From: Candidatus Pelagibacter communis
GTDB taxonomy: Bacteria > Pseudomonadota > Alphaproteobacteria > Pelagibacterales > Pelagibacteraceae
Length of the DNA: 64,000 bases
Direction of reading: 5' to 3'
Assembly (NCBI RefSeq): GCF_001179985.1
Contig: NZ_CVSI01000058.1
Location: 248,001-312,000 of the forward strand
This document shows, in pieces, positions 35,118-44,305 of the stretch; the first letter of the stretch is position 1; the number at the start of each line of letters is the position of its first letter. The notes below the pieces were generated by a model. The model was not told where the DNA came from. It did no database searches and was given only the letters and a program-made list of their open reading frames with translations. A program made the position numbers and the translations under genes.

Positions 35118-37048
35118 GATAAACACTCCTCGTATTTGTTTTCCTCTGATTGTTGTTGGTTTTTTGATTTGTAAACGTTAGCTGTAATGTCAGTTGATTT
35201 TGCATCATTGACATTTTCAGCTCTTTGGATTGATTTTGACCTGCAATAGTAAAGACTTTTAAGACCCTTTTTCCACGCCTGGAAATGAATTTGATGTAAG
35301 TCTTTTTTATGGACATCAGCAGGTAAAAATAAGTTAATAGATTGCGCTTGAGATATATGTGGGGTTCTATCCGCACTCAAGTCTACAAGCCACCTTTGAT
35401 CTAATTCGAAAGCTGTTTTAAATACATCTTTCTCCTCTTTAGTTAAAAAATCAAGATGTGAAACTGAACCTTGATTTGTTGTAATACTTGACCAAATTTC
35501 GTCATTATCTTTGCCATGTTTTTCTAATATTTTTTTTAAGTATTTGTTTCTAACATTAAAAGATCCAGAAAGAGTTTTATGAGTATAACTATTTGCTGCT
35601 ATAGGCTCGACACCTGGAGATGTTCCTCCACATATAATTGATATTGATGCTGTTGGAGCAATTGCTGTTTTATTTGAAAATCTTTCTTTAAAGCCATATT
35701 CTTCAGCGTCTGGACATGGACCTCTTTCCTCAGCTAAATCTTTTGAAGATTTATCCACTTTATTTTGTATATTTTCGAATATTTTTTTGTTCCAAACTTT
35801 ACTCATTACCGATTCCAATGGAATCATCTTTTTTTGAAAATATGAATGAAGACCCATTACACCAAGTCCAACACTTCTCTCTTTTGTTGCAGAGTAAACT
35901 GCATCACTGAATTCCTCTGGTGCATTTTTAATAAAGTCAGTCAAAACATTATCTAAAAATCTCATTACATCGTCTAAAAATTTTTCGTCATCTTTCCATT
36001 CATCGTACTTTTCGACATTTAAAGATGACAAACAACAAACTGCTGTTCGGTCTCTACCTTCTTTATCTATTCCTGTTGGTAAAGTTATTTCGCTACACAA
36101 ATTAGATGTTTTAACGGTTAATCCAGCTAATTTATGATGCTGAGGTATTTGTCTATTCACAGTATCTATATAAATAATATATGGTTCACCAGTTTCTATT
36201 CTTGCGGTCAATAACCTTATCCATAAATTTCTGGCAGATACAGTTTGCTGAACCGCTCCATCTTTTGGACTTTTGAGTGCCCATTGCTCGTCAAGCTCAA
36301 CAGCTCTCATAAATGCATCTGATACAAGTACGCCGTGATGCAAATTAAGAGATTTTCTATTCGGGTCTCCACCAGTCGGTCTTCTCATCTCAATAAATTC
36401 TTCGATCTCAGGGTGATCGATTGGTAAATAACATGCAGCAGAACCTCTTCTTAATGACCCTTGACTTATTGCCATTGTAAGAGAGTCCATAACTTTTATG
36501 AATGGAATAATTCCTGATGTTTTGCCTACTCTACCAATTTTTTCACCTATAGATCTTAAGTTGCCCCAATAACTTCCTATACCACCACCTCTTGCTGCTA
36601 ACCAAACATTTTCGCTCCAAAGTCCAAGAATTCCTTGTAAGCTATCATTTGCTTCGTTTAAAAAACAAGATATTGGCAAACCTCTTGTAGTGCCACCATT
36701 TGATAAAACTGGTGTTGCTGGCATAAACCATAGGTTACTTATATAATTATATAATCTTTGTGCATGTAGATTATCATCTGCGTAATGACTAGCTACTCTA
36801 GCAAACAAGTCTTGGAAGGATTCATTCTCACCAAGATATCTGTCAGTTAGAGTTGCCCTACCAAAATCTGTTAGGTTGTTGTCTCTACTTCGGTCAATTT
36901 TAATTGTTATGCCTTTTGAATTTTGAAATAGTTCAGTATTATTATTTAAAGTGAATAAATCAGGACCTTTAGTTTTATTATTGATTTCAACTCTTGGTTT
37001 AAATTCAGAGACAGCTTTCTTGATAGCCTGAGATAATACTTTATTCAT
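35108..37048 (-). CDS. nrdA: Ribonucleotide reductase class I, alpha subunit
   Basis: 646 residues. Typical blocks are MPATPVLSNGGTTRGLPISCFLNEANDSL, WLAARGGGIGSYWG, QGSLRRGSAACYLP, SNLCSEITLPTG (active-site Cys), and IAPTASISIICGGTSPGVEPI. The C-terminus ends ECLSCQ, the redox-active Cys pair reloaded by thioredoxin. It is shorter than E. coli NrdA (761), and the first 60 residues do not look like an ATP-cone, so allosteric activity control by that domain is probably missing. Two NrdR-like boxes lie upstream. Confidence 0.95.
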   Translation of the reverse strand: MNKVLSQAIKKAVSEFKPRVEINNKTKGPDLFTLNNNTELFQNSKGITIKIDRSRDNNLTDFGRATLTDRYLGENESFQDLFARVASHYADDNLHAQRLYNYISNLWFMPATPVLSNGGTTRGLPISCFLNEANDSLQGILGLWSENVWLAARGGGIGSYWGNLRSIGEKIGRVGKTSGIIPFIKVMDSLTMAISQGSLRRGSAACYLPIDHPEIEEFIEMRRPTGGDPNRKSLNLHHGVLVSDAFMRAVELDEQWALKSPKDGAVQQTVSARNLWIRLLTARIETGEPYIIYIDTVNRQIPQHHKLAGLTVKTSNLCSEITLPTGIDKEGRDRTAVCCLSSLNVEKYDEWKDDEKFLDDVMRFLDNVLTDFIKNAPEEFSDAVYSATKERSVGLGVMGLHSYFQKKMIPLESVMSKVWNKKIFENIQNKVDKSSKDLAEERGPCPDAEEYGFKERFSNKTAIAPTASISIICGGTSPGVEPIAANSYTHKTLSGSFNVRNKYLKKILEKHGKDNDEIWSSITTNQGSVSHLDFLTKEEKDVFKTAFELDQRWLVDLSADRTPHISQAQSINLFLPADVHKKDLHQIHFQAWKKGLKSLYYCRSKSIQRAENVNDAKSTDITANVYKSKNQQQSEENKYEECLSCQ

Positions 37049-37083
37049 TAAACTCCCTATTTTAACTTAATGTTATAGTAAAA

Positions 37084-37130
37084 CAACTATATGTTGTGTG
37101 TAGATTTCTTAAATACACTATATAAATTAG
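37084..37130 (-). promoter_or_regulatory. Two candidate NrdR boxes upstream of nrdAB
   Basis: Box 1, caactatatgttgtgt at 37084-37099, matches about 13 of 16 positions of the published NrdR-box consensus acaCwAtATaTwGtgt as remembered. Box 2, acactatataaattag at 37115-37130, matches about 12. Their starts are 31 bp apart, near three helical turns, the usual spacing of NrdR box pairs. They begin 36 and 67 bp upstream of the nrdA ATG. NrdR represses ribonucleotide reductase genes according to (d)ATP level. No nrdR gene is in the window, so regulation is inferred. Confidence 0.6.
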
Positions 37131-37204
37131 AAATCAATAGAACATTTATAGAACATGAAAAAAAATATGCAATAAAAAAATTAAAGAAATATACAAATAT
37201 CAAC

Positions 37205-38653
37205 ATGAAAAAAGAGAAAAAAATAGATCCCTTTGGTTTTAGGGAATATGACGCTAGATGGTTATTTCCAGAAAGTATTAACGAATTGGGAATCGAGTCT
37301 GTTGGAAAGGGATTCGGAACACAGGTAATTAACTCAAAAAAAAATCCAACTGTTATAGTTGGTCATGATTATAGATCATATAGTGAAAATGTTAAAAAAA
37401 ATTTCGTAAATGGGCTTTTATCTACTGGCTGCAATGTAAAAGATATAGGTTTATGTCTTTCACCTACTGTTTATTTTTCACAATTTAAATTGAATTCAGA
37501 TGCTGTTGCGATGATAACAGCAAGCCATAATGAAAATGGATGGACAGGTATTAAAATGGGTATTGAGAGAGGACTAACACACTGCAAGGATGAAATGTCA
37601 GAATTAAAAGATATTGTTTTAAAAGAAAAATTTATTGATGGTTCAGGAAAATATCAGGAAGTGAAAAATTTTAATAAAGTTTATATCGAAGAATTATCGA
37701 AAAATAAATTAAAAAAAAAATTAAAGGTAGTTGCTGCCTGCGGTAATGGTACAGCTGGTATATTTGCGCCTGAAATTTTAAGAGGCATCGGATGTGAAGT
37801 AATAGAGTTAGATTGTAATTTAGATTATACTTTTCCCAGATATAATCCAAATCCAGAAGACATGGAAATGCTTCATGAAATCGCAAAATGTGTAAAACAA
37901 AATAATGCAGATGTGGGTTTTGGTTTTGATGGTGATGGAGACAGAGTTGGCGTTATAGATAATAGCGGTAACGAAATTTTCGCAGATAAAATTGGATTAT
38001 TAATTGCAAGAAATATTTCAAATCAACATAAAAACTCAAAATTTATAGTTGATGTAAAATCAACTGGTTTATTTATGAATGATGAAATTTTAAATAAAAA
38101 TAACTGCAAAACAATTTATTGGAAAACTGGTCATTCATACATTAAGAGAAAAGTGAATGAAGATAAAGCGATTGCTGGATTTGAAAAGAGTGGACATTTC
38201 TTTTTTAATCAACCACTTGGTTATGGTTTTGATGATGGCATCAATTCAGCTATTCAAGTTTGTAACCTTTTGGATAATCAAAATGAAAAGTTAGATATTT
38301 TAATAAAAAGTTTACCTAAAACCTTTCAAAGTCCAACAATGGGTCCGTTTTGCAAAGATGAAGAAAAATATGGTGTCATTGATGGGATGATTGATAAAAT
38401 TAATAAACTAAAAGACAATGAATTTAAAATTAAAGGACTAAAAATTAATGATATACTTACAGTCAATGGAATAAGATTCTCATTAGAAGATGGATCTTGG
38501 GGATTGATTAGAGCTTCTTCAAACAAGCCCTCTTTAGTTGTAGTTACTGAAAGCCCAACATCTGATGAATTAAAAAAAGAGATCTTTTATTTTATTGATA
38601 AGTTGTTGCAAGAAACTGGAAAAATTGGCGAATACGATCAAAAAATTAATTAA
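37205..38653 (+). CDS. Phosphomannomutase/phosphoglucomutase
   Basis: 482 residues when started at the ATG 37205, giving MKKEKKIDPFGFREYDARW. An upstream in-frame extension to 37091 would cover the NrdR boxes and is rejected. The phosphoserine loop is MITASHNENGWTG, the metal loop is GFGFDGDGDRVGVID and the sugar loop is GFEKSGHFFF. This alpha-D-phosphohexomutase interconverts hexose-6- and hexose-1-phosphates, supplying nucleotide sugars for surface polysaccharide or the glucosylglycerate pathway. Preference for Man or Glc cannot be told. The stop is shared with the convergent TauE-type gene at 38650-38653. Confidence 0.9.
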   Translation: MKKEKKIDPFGFREYDARWLFPESINELGIESVGKGFGTQVINSKKNPTVIVGHDYRSYSENVKKNFVNGLLSTGCNVKDIGLCLSPTVYFSQFKLNSDAVAMITASHNENGWTGIKMGIERGLTHCKDEMSELKDIVLKEKFIDGSGKYQEVKNFNKVYIEELSKNKLKKKLKVVAACGNGTAGIFAPEILRGIGCEVIELDCNLDYTFPRYNPNPEDMEMLHEIAKCVKQNNADVGFGFDGDGDRVGVIDNSGNEIFADKIGLLIARNISNQHKNSKFIVDVKSTGLFMNDEILNKNNCKTIYWKTGHSYIKRKVNEDKAIAGFEKSGHFFFNQPLGYGFDDGINSAIQVCNLLDNQNEKLDILIKSLPKTFQSPTMGPFCKDEEKYGVIDGMIDKINKLKDNEFKIKGLKINDILTVNGIRFSLEDGSWGLIRASSNKPSLVVVTESPTSDELKKEIFYFIDKLLQETGKIGEYDQKIN

Positions 38654-39483
38654 ATATTAAAATACCTGTATATAAAAATTGTTCCTACAGCATAAAGAAA
38701 AACTCCAAAAAGTCTTTGAGCTTTAATTTTGTTCATTTTATAAACTGTATTTGCTCCAAATCTTGCCATAAAAGTTGTAATTGGGACAAATAATAAAAAA
38801 GCTGGAATATTAACAAATCCAATACTAAAAGGTAAATTTGCATTAAAGTAAAAACCTGAAATTAAAAAACCAACTGAACCGGTTATAGATATAAATAATC
38901 CTATTGTTGCGGCACTCCCTATGCATTTACTTATTGGATAACCTAAATATCGAAGTAAAGGAACATTCATCATAGCGCCAGTAATACCCATGGGTGCAGA
39001 TATAAATCCTGAAATTAAACCAAAGACAGCCTTAGGATAAAAAGCTCTATTTACATTAACTCTCTTAACTTGTTCGTGCGCAAGCATTAAGTATGCTCCA
39101 AAAACATAAACAACTACTGAAAAAAAAAGAACAAGACTTTTTGTACTCATATATGCAGCAAAAACTGTTCCCATAAGAACACCTAAAACAACAAATAACC
39201 CAAAGGTTTTTACTACATTTATATCAACCAATTTATTTTTATAATGGGTAAAGACAGATGCTGAAGATGTGAATATTGTTATCGTAAAAGCTGTACCAAC
39301 TGTTAAATGCATTAAAAAATCTTTTTCAATATTTAATGTTTCAAATATGAAAAAAAGACATGGAACAGAAATCAATCCACCACCTATTCCAAATAATCCA
39401 GCAAAGAAACCAACGGCAGTTGCTGCAAAAACTATAAGTAAGATAAAATACCAGTATTCATTTATTAAAATTGATAAGGACAA
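38650..39483 (-). CDS. TauE/SafE family exporter, copy 1
   Basis: 277 residues with about eight hydrophobic segments and the family's glycine-rich loop GLFGIGGGLISVP near the N-terminus and a second repeat GFISAPMGITGAMMNVPLL. Such proteins are proposed to export sulfite, sulfoacetate or related organosulfur anions across the inner membrane. The start is a TTG at 39481-39483, as no ATG lies near. It is a tandem paralog of the next gene (14 bp apart). Substrate unproven. Confidence 0.85.
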   Translation of the reverse strand: MSLSILINEYWYFILLIVFAATAVGFFAGLFGIGGGLISVPCLFFIFETLNIEKDFLMHLTVGTAFTITIFTSSASVFTHYKNKLVDINVVKTFGLFVVLGVLMGTVFAAYMSTKSLVLFFSVVVYVFGAYLMLAHEQVKRVNVNRAFYPKAVFGLISGFISAPMGITGAMMNVPLLRYLGYPISKCIGSAATIGLFISITGSVGFLISGFYFNANLPFSIGFVNIPAFLLFVPITTFMARFGANTVYKMNKIKAQRLFGVFLYAVGTIFIYRYFNI

Positions 39484-39497
39484 TTGAACCTTGTTAG

Positions 39498-40334
39498 TTA
39501 ATTTATATTAAAATATTCAACGAAGGACCTAACAGAAACTAATAATAAAAAACAGCCAAATATTTTACTTAATAACTTTTTATTAATTTTGTAAACAACT
39601 TTGGCTCCAATTCGGGCCATTACCATTGTTACAGGTACAAATACAAGAAAACCTAATAAATTAATGTAACCAAAACTGAATGGTGATTTTACATTATCAA
39701 TTATTTCTCCACCTGTTATCATTGTAATTGAACCAGTCAAAGCTATTAAAAAACCAACTGCTGCAGCTGTCCCAATTGACTTTCTAATGTCATATCCAAA
39801 AGTTCGCATAAATGGTACCATTAAAGAACCTCCACCAATACCTAAAGGGACTGAAATAAATCCTATCAATATTCCTGAAATTTTTTTTATTAATTCTGAG
39901 ATTTTTTTTGGTCTATCCATTAATTGCTCCCTTAAAAAAATAAAAAATAGACCAACACAAAATGAAAATATTGCAAAAAATAAAACTAATGCTGGTGTTT
40001 TTAAACTCACTGCCAGGAAAGTTCCACAAATAACGCCTAAAACTATAAAAATTCCAAAAGATTTTACCATATTAAAATCAACTGCATCGTGTTCCATATG
40101 TGTTTTTGTAGAAATAATTGAAGTAGGTATAATTATTGCAAGAGAAGTACCAACTGATAAATGCATTCTTGTCACTAAATCAAAATCTAAAACAGTAAAA
40201 GCATAGTACAAAGCTGGCACCATTATAATTCCACCTCCTACTCCTAATAATCCAGCCATAAAACCTGCTACGGCTGCCGCAATACCAAGGACGGTTAATA
40301 AATTTACTATCTCACTTAAATTTAAATTTTCCAT
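39498..40334 (-). CDS. TauE/SafE family exporter, copy 2
   Basis: 278 residues, similar to copy 1 along its length: GLLGVGGGIIMVPALYY, DLVTRMHLSVGTSLAI, GFISVPLGIGGGSLMVPFMR and FGYINLLGFLVFVPVTMVMAR each have a counterpart there. About eight membrane segments. The ATG shares one base with the dusA stop (40334). The two copies may have different substrates or form a heteromer; both are inference. Confidence 0.87.
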   Translation of the reverse strand: MENLNLSEIVNLLTVLGIAAAVAGFMAGLLGVGGGIIMVPALYYAFTVLDFDLVTRMHLSVGTSLAIIIPTSIISTKTHMEHDAVDFNMVKSFGIFIVLGVICGTFLAVSLKTPALVLFFAIFSFCVGLFFIFLREQLMDRPKKISELIKKISGILIGFISVPLGIGGGSLMVPFMRTFGYDIRKSIGTAAAVGFLIALTGSITMITGGEIIDNVKSPFSFGYINLLGFLVFVPVTMVMARIGAKVVYKINKKLLSKIFGCFLLLVSVRSFVEYFNIN

Positions 40335-41338
40335 TAAGTGTTAATTTGATTTGCCTTTTCATTATTCTGAACAATTGTCATAATGTGTTTTGCTTTTTTA
40401 AAGTCAGAATCTCTTGCCATCATATTATCACTTAAATATCTTTTCCAGTCTTTAGAGCCTGGTTGCCCATGGTACAATCCAACTGTGTGTCTCATAATAT
40501 GGTTTACTTTTGCCCCTGCTTTCACCTCCTCTTCTAAATATTTTAAAATTTCTTTAGCCACGTCTTCTCTTGAAGGTATATTGTTAGTATTAAAAATTTC
40601 TTTTTCTATTTCTGATAAAAAGTACGGATTTTGATAAATCGCTCTACCTATCATAACGCCATCACATATTTCTAAATGTTTTTTTATATCTTCAGTATTT
40701 GTAATCCCACCGTTGATGATAACCTCTAAATCAGGATTTTCTTTTTTAATTTCATAAACTCTCTCATAATTTAATTTTGGTATTGAAAGGTTTTGCTTTG
40801 GTGTAAGACCTTTTAAAATTGCTTTTCTTGCATGTAATATAATTGTTTTGCAACCTGCTTCTTTGATTTTATTTACAAATTTGTTTAGATAATCAAAATC
40901 TTCAATATGATCAACACCAATTCTAGTTTTGGCCGTTACGGGAATATTGCAAGCATTCACCATTTCATTCAGACATTCTGCAACCAGGTCAGGCTCTTTC
41001 ATTAAACAGGCTCCAAAAGAGTTTTTTTGAACCTTTTTACTAGGGCATCCTAGATTTAAGTTGATTTCTTTATAACTATATTCCTCAGCCAATTTAGCAA
41101 CTTGTGCAAGCTCTTTTTTATCTGAACCACCCACTTGAAGTGCAACAGGTTGTTCCTCATTTCTAAATCCTAAGATTTTTTCTCTATCACCATGGATAGC
41201 TGACTTTGTTGCAACCATTTCTGAATAAAGCATAACATTTTTGCTGATTAACCTTAAAAAAAACCTATCATGACGATCTGTACAATCCATCATGGGTGCA
41301 ACTGATATTTTGCGATTAATTTTTTTATTAGTATGCAA
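40334..41338 (-). CDS. dusA: tRNA-dihydrouridine synthase A
   Basis: 334 residues, flavin-dependent. SVAPMMDCTDRHDRFFLRL, YSEMVAT, NLNLGCPSKKVQKNSFGACLM (with the catalytic Cys), TAKTRIGVD and INGGITN match DusA. MMDCTDRHDR is the A-subfamily N-terminus (family form MMDWTDRH). It reduces uridines 20/20a in the tRNA D-loop. Start is a TTG at 41336-41338, overlapping dctM by 11 bp; no ATG precedes the conserved block. Confidence 0.93.
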   Translation of the reverse strand: MHTNKKINRKISVAPMMDCTDRHDRFFLRLISKNVMLYSEMVATKSAIHGDREKILGFRNEEQPVALQVGGSDKKELAQVAKLAEEYSYKEINLNLGCPSKKVQKNSFGACLMKEPDLVAECLNEMVNACNIPVTAKTRIGVDHIEDFDYLNKFVNKIKEAGCKTIILHARKAILKGLTPKQNLSIPKLNYERVYEIKKENPDLEVIINGGITNTEDIKKHLEICDGVMIGRAIYQNPYFLSEIEKEIFNTNNIPSREDVAKEILKYLEEEVKAGAKVNHIMRHTVGLYHGQPGSKDWKRYLSDNMMARDSDFKKAKHIMTIVQNNEKANQINT

Positions 41339-42659
41339 GAGCTTTTCCCATTAATTTGTCAGGTAACCAAGTTACTATTTCTGGGAAAATACACAATATT
41401 ATTATACAGATAACCATCATTATCATAAAAGGTATTGAGCCTTTTAATATTTCAGAAAGACTAACATCAGGAGTAATTCCTTTTATAATATATAAATTTA
41501 AACCAACGGGTGGAGTAATTAAACCTATCTCCATATTTATTGTAAAGACTATTGCAAACCAATAAGGATCAAAACCAAATTGAGTAATTATTGGAAGCAG
41601 AATTGCAGAGGTCATAACAATTACTGCTACTGGTGGTAAAAAGAAACCAGCTATTAAAAGAAAAATATTGATATAAAAAAATAAAACCCACTTATTTAAA
41701 CCCATTTCTACGATAGTTTGGGCGATTGATTGTGTTACATAGAGAGTTGATAGACTAAAAGCAAATATATATGAGCCCGCAATAATAAACATTATCATTA
41801 CACTCTCTTTCATTGAAACTTTTACAATGTCCCATATTTTTTTTGGTTGATAAATTTTATAAACGACTGCAATCATAACAAATACAAGAAAAGCACCTAC
41901 TCCTGATGCTTCAGATGGTGTAGCAACACCTCCATATAAAACATATAAAACTCCAACTACAATTAATAAGAAAGGAAGCACTCTAGGAATGACCTCTAAC
42001 TTTTCTCTTAAGGTTGGAGGTTTTCTATTTCTAAGAATTTCTGCAGACTTTTTATCTATAAAATATGAATATATATAAGCCCATAACATAAATAATCCTG
42101 CAAGAAGTAATCCAGGTATAACACCACATAAAAATAATCTACCAATCGAAGTTCCTGTAGCTAAGCCATAAACTATAAGAACTATACTTGGAGGAATTAA
42201 TACTCCAAGGGTTCCGCCCGCAGCAATACATCCTGTTGCTAATCTTGCCGAATAACCTCTTTTTCTCATTTCAGGAATTCCCATTGTGCCAATAGCGGCA
42301 CAAGTAGCGGGGCTTGATCCACTCAAAGCTGCAAATATAGAACAAGCTCCAATGTTAGATACAACAAGTCCACCAGGTAATCTCCAAAGCCATCTATCTA
42401 AACCTGTATACAAATCCTTACCAGCTGGAGAATTTGCTACTGCCATTCCCATCAAAATGAACATTGGAATAGATAACAAAACAAATGAGTTTAAACCTGC
42501 ATAAAATGTTTCTGCAAAAACGTTTAAAATGGAAAAACCTTCTGCAATCACTAAAAACACAACTGAGATGAAACATAATCCAAATGCAATTGGTATTCCT
42601 GAAAATAGCATTACAACTGTTGAAACTCCAACAACAAGTCCTAATAATAATGGGTCCAC
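41328..42659 (-). CDS. dctM: TRAP transporter large permease (DctM)
   Basis: 443 residues, about 12 membrane helices, with the TRAP-M signatures SGSSPATCAAIGTMGIPEM and GGTLGVLIPPSIVLIVYG and the late FTINMEIGLITPPVGLNLYI. It is the ion-coupled channel of a tripartite ATP-independent transporter. It starts with GTG at 42657-42659, one base shared with the dctQ TAG (TAGTG). Together with dctQ and dctP it forms a complete system; the substrate class is probably a carboxylate. Confidence 0.95.
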   Translation of the reverse strand: MDPLLLGLVVGVSTVVMLFSGIPIAFGLCFISVVFLVIAEGFSILNVFAETFYAGLNSFVLLSIPMFILMGMAVANSPAGKDLYTGLDRWLWRLPGGLVVSNIGACSIFAALSGSSPATCAAIGTMGIPEMRKRGYSARLATGCIAAGGTLGVLIPPSIVLIVYGLATGTSIGRLFLCGVIPGLLLAGLFMLWAYIYSYFIDKKSAEILRNRKPPTLREKLEVIPRVLPFLLIVVGVLYVLYGGVATPSEASGVGAFLVFVMIAVVYKIYQPKKIWDIVKVSMKESVMIMFIIAGSYIFAFSLSTLYVTQSIAQTIVEMGLNKWVLFFYINIFLLIAGFFLPPVAVIVMTSAILLPIITQFGFDPYWFAIVFTINMEIGLITPPVGLNLYIIKGITPDVSLSEILKGSIPFMIMMVICIIILCIFPEIVTWLPDKLMGKALAY

Positions 42660-43156
42660 TATTTAAACTCCTTAAGTTTTCTAACATGTAAAATTAATTC
42701 AGAAATGTATGACATAGTCATGAGAGTTGCCCCAATAAGCATCGACGAATAAGGTATCCATAATGGGGGTCCCCAAACAGTGCCTGTATTATAATTCTTT
42801 ACAAAAGCTTCATAAGTTATTTCATAACTCACGTAAAACAAAATTAAAAAGAAAATTAAACAAAGACTGTCTGTAAAAATTTTTAATTTTGTCACATTTT
42901 TTTCACTTAAAAATGTATAAAGGTATTCCATGTTTACATGACCTTTTTCACTTAGAACATAAGCACTTCCAATAAATGTTGATGCCACTAGTAACATTGT
43001 AACTAGCTCTGTCTGCCATGTAATAGCATTTTTAAATAAATATCTTTCAAATACTAATTCGGTAATAATAACAATAGATAGAAAAAGACAACCCGCAGCG
43101 AATATACCACAAGCTTTTGCTAACCAATTTGTTAATTTAATAAATTTATCGGTCAT
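42659..43156 (-). CDS. dctQ: TRAP transporter small permease (DctQ)
   Basis: 165 residues with four hydrophobic helices and the TRAP-Q pattern WQTELVTMLLVASTFIGSAYVL. It scaffolds DctM. Its ATG (43154-43156) lies only 5 nt after a strong hairpin and there is no space for a Shine-Dalgarno outside the stem, so translation probably depends on the stem opening or on processing of the transcript. Confidence 0.92.
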   Translation of the reverse strand: MTDKFIKLTNWLAKACGIFAAGCLFLSIVIITELVFERYLFKNAITWQTELVTMLLVASTFIGSAYVLSEKGHVNMEYLYTFLSEKNVTKLKIFTDSLCLIFFLILFYVSYEITYEAFVKNYNTGTVWGPPLWIPYSSMLIGATLMTMSYISELILHVRKLKEFK

Positions 43157-43161
43157 GAAAA

Positions 43162-43189
43162 ATACCCCTGCTTACATTCGCAGGGGTAT
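43162..43189 (-). terminator. Strong stem-loop between dctP and dctQM
   Basis: A perfect 10-bp stem, atacccctgc paired with gcaggggtat, with an 8-nt loop (43172-43179). On the transcribed strand it is followed by TTTT and then C-ATG of dctQ. This looks like an attenuating terminator or mRNA 3'-end stabiliser that would make binding-protein transcripts outnumber permease transcripts. GC content of the stem is far above the surroundings. Confidence 0.8.
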
Positions 43190-43202
43190 AATTTTATTTA
43201 AA

Positions 43203-44213
43203 TTATTTTACAGCTAAAGCCATATCGATCAATTTTTGACCGTTTGGCACTTTTTCTGCAAAATTTTTGTATGAAGACTGCTTAGCAATAGCTAACCAAG
43301 CATCAAAGTCTGATTTTTTCATATAAGACAACTTAACTCCAGCTTCTTTGTAAGCTTTTTCCATTGTCGTGTCTAAACCAGCAGCTTCTTTAGTCATATA
43401 TTTTTCTGCAACTTTACCAGCTTTCATTAAAGCTTTTTGTTGCTTGCTATCCAATGCATCAAATGATTTTTTTGACATCAAAATTGGTTCATACATAAAC
43501 CATAAACCGTAGTCTCCTGGAGGTGTGGCACACTTAACTTGCTCATAAATTCTGTAAGATACAAAACTTCCTGAACTTGTGTTTGCTCCATCAAGTACCC
43601 CAGTCTGTAAACCATTGTAGATTTCAGAAGATGGCATAGATTGTATACCTGCTCCTGCTGCCTCTAACATTTGGTTAAAAGCTTTACCTGCTGCTCTGAA
43701 AGTTTGACCTTTTACAGAAGCTGGATTCGAAATACAATTTTTCTTTGAAACAAATCCACCAGCTAACCAAGCATCAGACAATACTACTACACCTGCATCG
43801 TTAATGATTTTTTTAATTTCTTTCATCATTGGAGACGCATTTACTCTTAATGCATGCTTATGGTTTTTAACCATACCAGGCATTAAAGTAATATCGAATT
43901 CAGGATGGAACTTAGCAGCATAAGCTAAAGGAAATGCTGAAATATCCAATTGACCTGTAGTCATTGGCTTCCATTGTTCTTTTGGTTTATATAATGATTT
44001 TGCAGGATAGATTCTGATATCAACTCCTACATTTGCTTTTTTCATTTCATCAGCAATAATTTGAACCATTTCGTGTCTAACATCGTATGATCCATCAGCT
44101 CTTGGTGTACCAGGCCACTGGTGACTAGCTTTTAAAGTTACTGCAAAAGCTGATCCAATAGTTGTTGATACAAAGATTAATGAAATAAAATATAAAGATA
44201 TTTTTTTAAACAT
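43203..44213 (-). CDS. dctP: TRAP transporter solute-binding protein (DctP)
   Basis: 336 residues. A signal peptide (about 1-24, LYFISLIFVSTTIGSAFA) sends it to the periplasm. The DctP fold shows KASHQWPGT, IRIYPAKSLYKP and GQTFRAAGKAFNQMLEAAGA, where the Arg normally pairs with the ligand carboxylate, plus GANTSSGSF. It captures the solute for DctQM. A clear ribosome site AGAGAGGG lies 6 nt before the ATG (44220-44227), as expected for an abundant protein. Ligand unknown; a CoA transferase is divergent next to it. Confidence 0.93.
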   Translation of the reverse strand: MFKKISLYFISLIFVSTTIGSAFAVTLKASHQWPGTPRADGSYDVRHEMVQIIADEMKKANVGVDIRIYPAKSLYKPKEQWKPMTTGQLDISAFPLAYAAKFHPEFDITLMPGMVKNHKHALRVNASPMMKEIKKIINDAGVVVLSDAWLAGGFVSKKNCISNPASVKGQTFRAAGKAFNQMLEAAGAGIQSMPSSEIYNGLQTGVLDGANTSSGSFVSYRIYEQVKCATPPGDYGLWFMYEPILMSKKSFDALDSKQQKALMKAGKVAEKYMTKEAAGLDTTMEKAYKEAGVKLSYMKKSDFDAWLAIAKQSSYKNFAEKVPNGQKLIDMALAVK

Positions 44214-44256
44214 ATTTATCCCTCTCTTTAATTATTTAATGGTATATTAAATGTAA

Positions 44257-44268
44257 CTTATTAATAAG
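44257..44268. promoter_or_regulatory. 12-bp palindrome in dctP/CoA-transferase promoter gap
   Basis: cttattaataag is a perfect 12-bp palindrome in the middle of the 92-bp divergent gap. It could be an operator that couples uptake to the CoA transferase. No regulator gene is next to it. AT-rich palindromes arise easily by chance in this sequence. Confidence 0.3.
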
Positions 44269-44305
44269 AGTCAATATGTATTAAAGTACTGTATAACAAT
44301 ATCTT

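Noticed and set aside
37091-37204. In-frame 38-codon extension of the phosphohexomutase
   Set aside because: It covers the NrdR boxes and nrdA promoter and has no similarity to the family N-terminus.
39787-40206. 139-codon plus-strand frame opposite the second TauE/SafE gene
   Set aside because: Shadow frame of a membrane protein gene; composition follows the opposite strand codons.
44214-44305. Possible tRNA or small RNA gene in the dctP divergent gap
   Set aside because: No cloverleaf, T-loop or CCA end; only a short palindrome.
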